DNA of 26,567 nucleotides from Bacillota bacterium (lineage in GTDB: Bacteria; Bacillota; Clostridia; Lachnospirales; Lachnospiraceae), in contig JAEZKA010000108.1 in assembly GCA_023436225.1 (NCBI GenBank), positions 1 through 26,567 on the forward strand. Reading direction: 5' to 3'. The position numbers and the translations under genes are program-made. The notes below the pieces were generated by a model. It saw only the letters and a list, made by a program, of their open reading frames with translations, ran no database searches and was not told the DNA's origin. This document shows positions 23,010 through 26,567 of this stretch, piece by piece; within the stretch, counting starts at the first letter, position 1, and each line of letters begins with the position of its first letter.

Positions 23010-24134
23010 ATGAAGGAAAATAGTAGATTAAAGCATTATGCTTTGTCAGAGATTAGTAGCATAAAGATTCATGGGCGAACTACGGGTCATCTGGATCCAT
23101 TAACCTTATTTTGGACCGGCAGTGCTTTGGAGCTGAATGCAAAAGGTTCGGAGCTTTGGATTGAGATAGAAGCAGATTATGATATGTACGAGCCGTGGAT
23201 CAGTATGATAGTAAACGGAGCACAGGTAAGCCGCCAGATGGTTACTGCTGGGAGATATTGGATTTGTGTATTTCGTGGCATGAATGAGAAGGTTACCAAG
23301 AATGTACGAATCGTTAAGGACGTACAGGCTATGAGCGGCGATCCAGACGCTAAATTGCAAATCCATGCTGTGAAGTTAGACGGTGAGTTTTTACCTGTTG
23401 AGGATAAGCCCTTTCGGATCGAATTTGTAGGAGACAGCATCACCTCGGGAGAAGGAATCATTGGGGCTAAGTCGGAGGAGGATTGGATCTCCATGTGGTT
23501 TAGTGCAGTTGATAACTACACAGCGATGACAGCAGTAAATCTGAATGCGGATTATCGTGTGATATCGCAGAGCGGCTGGGGTGTTCTGACTGCTTGGGAT
23601 AACAATCCCTATGGGAATATTCCGGATATTTATGAGAAAGTATGCGGACTCTTAAAGGGTGAAAAGAATAGCGACTTAGGAGCATTGAAGGAGTATGATT
23701 TCTCATCCTGGCAGCCGGATATCGTCGTAGTCAACCTTGGAACCAATGATAATGGAGCCTTCCATTCACCACAATGGAAGGATGAGACGACTGGCGAGAC
23801 CCACAAGCAGCGTCTAAAGGAGGACGGCAGCTACCATGAGGAGGACCTTCAGGCTTTTGAGAAGGCAATAATAAACTTCTTGATTAAGCTTAGAAGGTAT
23901 AATCCAAAGGCGCAGATCGTATGGGCCTACGGTATGATCGGCATTCCTTTGATGCCCTCCATCTATCGTGCTGTAGAGGCCTATGAGAAGTGCTCTGGCG
24001 ATAGAAGGGTATCTGTATTCCAACTGCCAAATACAACCGATGAGACAATCGGAGCCAGATATCATCCCGGAAAAGCAGCACATGAAAAAGCAGCGAAAGA
24101 GCTGGCGCATTATCTGAAACAATATCTAGTATGA
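23010..24134 (+). CDS. SGNH/GDSL hydrolase, CE2-like carbohydrate esterase
   Basis: 374-residue esterase with the two-domain layout of carbohydrate esterase family 2. An N-terminal beta-sandwich (about 1-125, containing 'FWTGSALELNAKGSELWIEI') is followed by an SGNH domain. Catalytic Ser is in 'EFVGDSITSGEG' (about 143), the Gly in 'SQSGWG', Asn in 'VNLGTNDNG' (about 246) and His in 'RYHPGKAAHEKAA' (about 351). CE2 enzymes remove acetyl groups from xylan or mannan sugars, often at the 6-position. This copy lacks a signal peptide, so it should act on imported oligosaccharides. The ATG follows GGAGG. A bidirectional terminator lies beyond it. Confidence 0.87.
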   Translation: MKENSRLKHYALSEISSIKIHGRTTGHLDPLTLFWTGSALELNAKGSELWIEIEADYDMYEPWISMIVNGAQVSRQMVTAGRYWICVFRGMNEKVTKNVRIVKDVQAMSGDPDAKLQIHAVKLDGEFLPVEDKPFRIEFVGDSITSGEGIIGAKSEEDWISMWFSAVDNYTAMTAVNLNADYRVISQSGWGVLTAWDNNPYGNIPDIYEKVCGLLKGEKNSDLGALKEYDFSSWQPDIVVVNLGTNDNGAFHSPQWKDETTGETHKQRLKEDGSYHEEDLQAFEKAIINFLIKLRRYNPKAQIVWAYGMIGIPLMPSIYRAVEAYEKCSGDRRVSVFQLPNTTDETIGARYHPGKAAHEKAAKELAHYLKQYLV

Positions 24135-24252
24135 AAATAAAAAGCGATTTTCATACTTCTAAGTTTGTATCTGCGTCTTCCTCGGCACAAACTAACATAA
24201 AGGGCAGGCATGTCTGCGAAACGGCAGTATATAAGATGGAATAATTCTATAA

Positions 24253-24301
24253 AAAGCTTGGTTGGATAATGAATATATCCTTCCAAGCTTTATTATATTC
24301 A
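24253..24301. terminator. Bidirectional terminator between convergent genes
   Basis: AAAGCTTGG (24253-24261) pairs with CCAAGCTTT (24293-24301), with GGATA/TATCC inside. On the minus strand the stem is followed by TTTTTATAG, a good T-run; on the plus strand by TTTATTATATT. It closes the isoprenoid-type gene from the right and the esterase gene from the left. Confidence 0.8.
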
Positions 24302-24334
24302 TACGAGCAAAATGTAGATAAGGTTAGCATGAGG

Positions 24335-25570
24335 TTATTTAATCAGTAAGTCTAATATTTTAATGTAATTATCCTGAACCTTATCATTTTGTCGGTCGAG
24401 AGAGTTTGCCTTAGTAGCCTCAAGATAAGAAAGAGTGATAGGGAGGTACTTCTCTATTCTATCCTGATATTCCCGAGAGAAGAATTCCTTGCTTCCACAG
24501 AGAGAGGTATAGATTAGCTGATTACTGCTTTCAAGAACAAAGTTTTTAAAGGTGTCATTTTCAGCGGAGTAGGTATTCATAATACCGTTCAGAAAATGAA
24601 GCAGTTTATTTACCAGCTTCTCTTCCCGTTCTTTAGAAAGGTCTACGGTAAATAAAGTTTGATGCCCCTTCCTGCTGTCTTCCTTGATATCCTGAAGATC
24701 ATCCGCTAATTGAAGATAAAAGCCAAAGCCCATATAAAAATGAAGATCGGCTGGTGTCAGCTCCTTATTAATAAGGAAGCGGTCTACCAGAACAGATACT
24801 CCTCCCTTAAACAGTGAGATATCTAGTCGCTCCTCCTCGCTAAGAATAATAGTCTGATTTTGCTGGCGAAGACTTTCCTCCTGTGCCTCAAGCATCATAA
24901 GGAGTAAGGTGTAGATACGATCGTCCTTCTCTCTGGGGTAATCAGTAGCGATGGCCTGAAGAAGATCACAGGTCTTCTTGTGATGATCACAGGCTGGATG
25001 AACCTCCCTGCCCATAAGCTTATCACGGATTAGTCGGTTGTATTCCTTCTTCTCGTCAGAAGAAGGCTTCATGCTATCTATATAATTATCAGTAAAGGGA
25101 TAGAGCATGCTATATCCGAAGCCTGCATTGCTGAAGCCGGATTGCACATGGTGGATCACCTTAAACATGGCATATACGATATAATTGCGAATCCCCTGCC
25201 CGATCTCATCGAATCTTAGCTCCGGTGAGAAGCGGCGCACCTGCTTAAGAAATACCATCAGCTCTTCATAAAAAGCATCAATTTCTGCTCGCTCCATCGA
25301 ATTATGTATCCCTATGATATTCTCCTGATATAGGACCTGAAAGATTAGGTCCAGTGTCTTCTTCCTCCACTTCCTGCGTCCGAAGGACAGTCTGGGTAGG
25401 TGATTCTTCTGTATCTGGAAAGCTTCGGATACCTTACTAAGGTACGCTTCATTTTGTTGCTTTTTTTCTAAAGGGATTACATCTAAGAAATCAGGAAAGT
25501 CCTCCCCGGCCAAAAGCCATTGCTCTTTTAATAGCGCAAGACATTGTTTTACATCCTCTCGTATATCCAT
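24335..25570 (-). CDS. Class I isoprenoid-synthase-fold enzyme (polyprenyl/terpene synthase-like)
   Basis: 411-residue, fully helical cytosolic protein. Two acidic motifs are spaced as in trans-isoprenyl diphosphate and terpene synthases: Asp161-Asn162-x-x-Asp165 (YPFTDNYIDS) and Asp290-Asp291-x-x-Asp294 (LQLADDLQDIKED), the latter followed by 'SRKGHQTLFT'. The first motif is DNxxD rather than DDxxD, and an additional 120-residue N-terminal region precedes the fold, so it is not a standard IspA or heptaprenyl synthase. It would bind a prenyl diphosphate through Mg2+, and either elongate or cyclise it; the product is unknown. It is monocistronic with its own promoter and terminator. The GGGGTGGGG stretch upstream serves as ribosome binding site. 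No partner isoprenoid genes nearby. Confidence 0.75.
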   Translation of the reverse strand: MDIREDVKQCLALLKEQWLLAGEDFPDFLDVIPLEKKQQNEAYLSKVSEAFQIQKNHLPRLSFGRRKWRKKTLDLIFQVLYQENIIGIHNSMERAEIDAFYEELMVFLKQVRRFSPELRFDEIGQGIRNYIVYAMFKVIHHVQSGFSNAGFGYSMLYPFTDNYIDSMKPSSDEKKEYNRLIRDKLMGREVHPACDHHKKTCDLLQAIATDYPREKDDRIYTLLLMMLEAQEESLRQQNQTIILSEEERLDISLFKGGVSVLVDRFLINKELTPADLHFYMGFGFYLQLADDLQDIKEDSRKGHQTLFTVDLSKEREEKLVNKLLHFLNGIMNTYSAENDTFKNFVLESSNQLIYTSLCGSKEFFSREYQDRIEKYLPITLSYLEATKANSLDRQNDKVQDNYIKILDLLIK

Positions 25571-25657
25571 CCTTTATTCCCCACCCCTAATATCAGTTTA
25601 TATAATTCGCTTATTCCTCATTCAGCCGTTCCCTTACTACGAACGGTAATTATGAGT

Positions 25658-25687
25658 ATTATATCATACAATTACCAGAAAATGCAA
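25658..25687 (-). promoter_or_regulatory. Promoter of the isoprenoid-type gene
   Basis: On the minus strand TTGCAT (25682-25687) and an extended -10 TGATATAAT (TATAAT at 25658-25663) with an 18-base spacer. The leader just downstream contains the inverted repeat CCGTTC/GAACGG (25626-25631, 25641-25646), a possible operator or hairpin. Confidence 0.65.
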
Positions 25688-25698
25688 AAAGCAATACC

Positions 25699-25815
25699 AT
25701 GGTTATACAATTATTAAGGAAAGAACATGGTTGCGTAAATAATATTCCAATTGAGTTTGAAGCTCTACATATGGCACCCTTTACGGGAATTCATATGTTT
25801 AAGGGTGAGCCTTAA
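25699..25815 (+). pseudogene. Possible coding remnant
   Basis: A 38-codon frame (MVIQLLRKEHGCVNNIPI, then EFEALHMAPFTGIHMFKGEP) with no ribosome binding site. Composition looks like real protein, and the frame stays open about 95 bases further upstream. It is probably the tail of a degraded gene. Family not recognised. Confidence 0.3.
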
Positions 25816-25977
25816 AAATGATGGTAGGATTTATGATAGTTCAAGATGTCTACAATTATATCGGTTTGTAAAATGAATGGTTTGGAATTAGATTACAGCT
25901 CAAATTAGTATAAACAGGATGCTAAAGTTGCGACTGTATAAAATAGACACTTTATTGGTCTGAAATATCTGTTTTAA

Positions 25978-25986
25978 TGCTATAAT
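25978..25986 (+). promoter_or_regulatory. Candidate promoter for the sugar-binding lipoprotein operon
   Basis: Extended -10 element TGCTATAAT with only weak -35 similarity at the right distance. Transcription would start about 220 bases before the lipoprotein gene. Confidence 0.4.
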
Positions 25987-26215
25987 GACAACTGATTTTC
26001 CGAAATACATTTTATACAATGTGCAATTTATATGATTTATACGTGCATTGCTAAAGAAATTAAAACAAATAGTATAAAAAGTTAATATTATAATAAGTTT
26101 GCTAAATGGTAATTACGTTATCTTATAGGTATAATTAATTTACAGTTAGGAATGAGGCATTATGATTCGTGTTTACTGGTTAGTAAGCAGAAAAAATAAC
26201 AGGAGGACAAAAGGT

Positions 26216-26567
26216 ATGAAAAAGGTAGTAGCAATAATGTTAATTATGACAATGATAATATCACTGTCAGCGTGCAGCCAGTCAAAGGATCCGGACTCTA
26301 CTGCACCTACCAAAGGAGAAGATGCTGCCAAGACCGAAGATTCCGGCAAGGAGGAGTCTGAATCCGCTGAGGTAAGGAACGCTTCAATTACAGTGTTCCA
26401 CTACATGACACAGACATCAAAGCAGGCAGGTCTGGATGCTGTAGAAAAAGCATTTGCAGAAATGCATCCGGAGTACAACATTACATGGGATAATGTGTTC
26501 TATAACCAGGGTACTGATTATTTTCCTCAGCTGCAGACTGCACTCGCAGGTGGAGACCAGCCAGAAA
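26216..26567 (+). CDS. Sugar ABC transporter substrate-binding lipoprotein (N-terminal part, cut by window edge)
   Basis: The first 117 codons of a family-1 solute-binding protein. It starts with an AGGAGG ribosome binding site nine bases before the ATG. The lipoprotein signal peptide ends in LSAC (Cys20). A Ser/Glu/Lys-rich linker of about 30 residues follows, which tethers the protein to the membrane. The mature fold begins with 'ASITVFHYMTQTSKQAGLDA', and continues to 'LQTALAGGDQPE', the usual 'lqtmlasGd.PDv' segment of such proteins. It should capture a sugar or oligosaccharide outside the cell for a permease encoded beyond the window. The gene continues past the right edge. Confidence 0.9.
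   Translation, partial: MKKVVAIMLIMTMIISLSACSQSKDPDSTAPTKGEDAAKTEDSGKEESESAEVRNASITVFHYMTQTSKQAGLDAVEKAFAEMHPEYNITWDNVFYNQGTDYFPQLQTALAGGDQPE

Larger units (their letters stand above)
25571..26215. other. 645-base AT-rich spacer between divergent genes
   Basis: Holds the minus-strand promoter (25658-25687), a possible coding remnant (25699-25815) and a plus-strand extended -10 (TGCTATAAT, 25978-25986). A repeated block TTTATAC...TGCA lies between about 26012 and 26060. The repeat could be a binding site for the regulator of the sugar transporter. No riboswitch class was recognised. Confidence 0.55.

Overview
The window looks like a chromosomal segment of a low-GC, Gram-positive anaerobe, most likely a Lachnospiraceae (clostridial cluster XIVa) member. 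The reasons are AT-rich DNA, strong AGGAGG-type ribosome binding sites, several TTG starts, lipoprotein signal peptides, and a gene set (YdcZ-type transporter, type III pantothenate kinase, ECF transporter S component, sugar-ABC binding lipoprotein, CE2-like and type-B esterases) typical of that family. The genus call is inference.

Left edge (1-2650) is accessory DNA. It holds two tyrosine recombinase genes on the minus strand (one cut by the window edge), a divergent unknown protein with a C-terminal zinc ribbon, and an AraC-type regulator broken after its first helix-turn-helix. The break sits exactly in an 18-bp perfect inverted repeat shared with the end of the next gene.

2661-4425 is a divergent pair: a DMT/YdcZ-type transporter and a Crp/Fnr-type regulator. 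An ATAGTA-N4-TACTAT operator-like site lies over the regulator's promoter.

4580-7305 is a compact operon: a TetR regulator with two matching operators in its own promoter, a CoaC-type flavoprotein, a CoaX-type pantothenate kinase and a PanT-like ECF S component. It reads as pantothenate uptake and CoA synthesis, but both enzymes carry a change at a residue the family treats as catalytic (CoaC Cys to Asp, CoaX first Asp to Asn). This is the most interesting protein-level observation here.

7403-10340 is a promoter, a yybP-ykoY-type (Mn2+) riboswitch, an overlapping intrinsic terminator, a second strongly folded leader element and a P2-type ATPase. It is best read as a Mn2+-induced cation exporter.

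10618-17203 contains a GNAT acetyltransferase, a LacI-type regulator with its terminator, a type-B carboxylesterase, a membrane-spanning M28 peptidase, a lipoprotein and the tRNA modification enzyme TrmO.

17240-21061 holds a heterodimeric ABC exporter. One half has a degenerate ATP site. It is preceded by a promoter and terminator about 175 nt apart, suggesting transcription attenuation.

21225-26567 contains a GNAT, a SAM methyltransferase, a Bfd-like 2Fe-2S protein, a CE2-like SGNH esterase, a convergent class I isoprenoid-synthase-like enzyme, a 645-base gap and the start of a sugar ABC transporter binding protein. No rRNA, tRNA or CRISPR array was seen.
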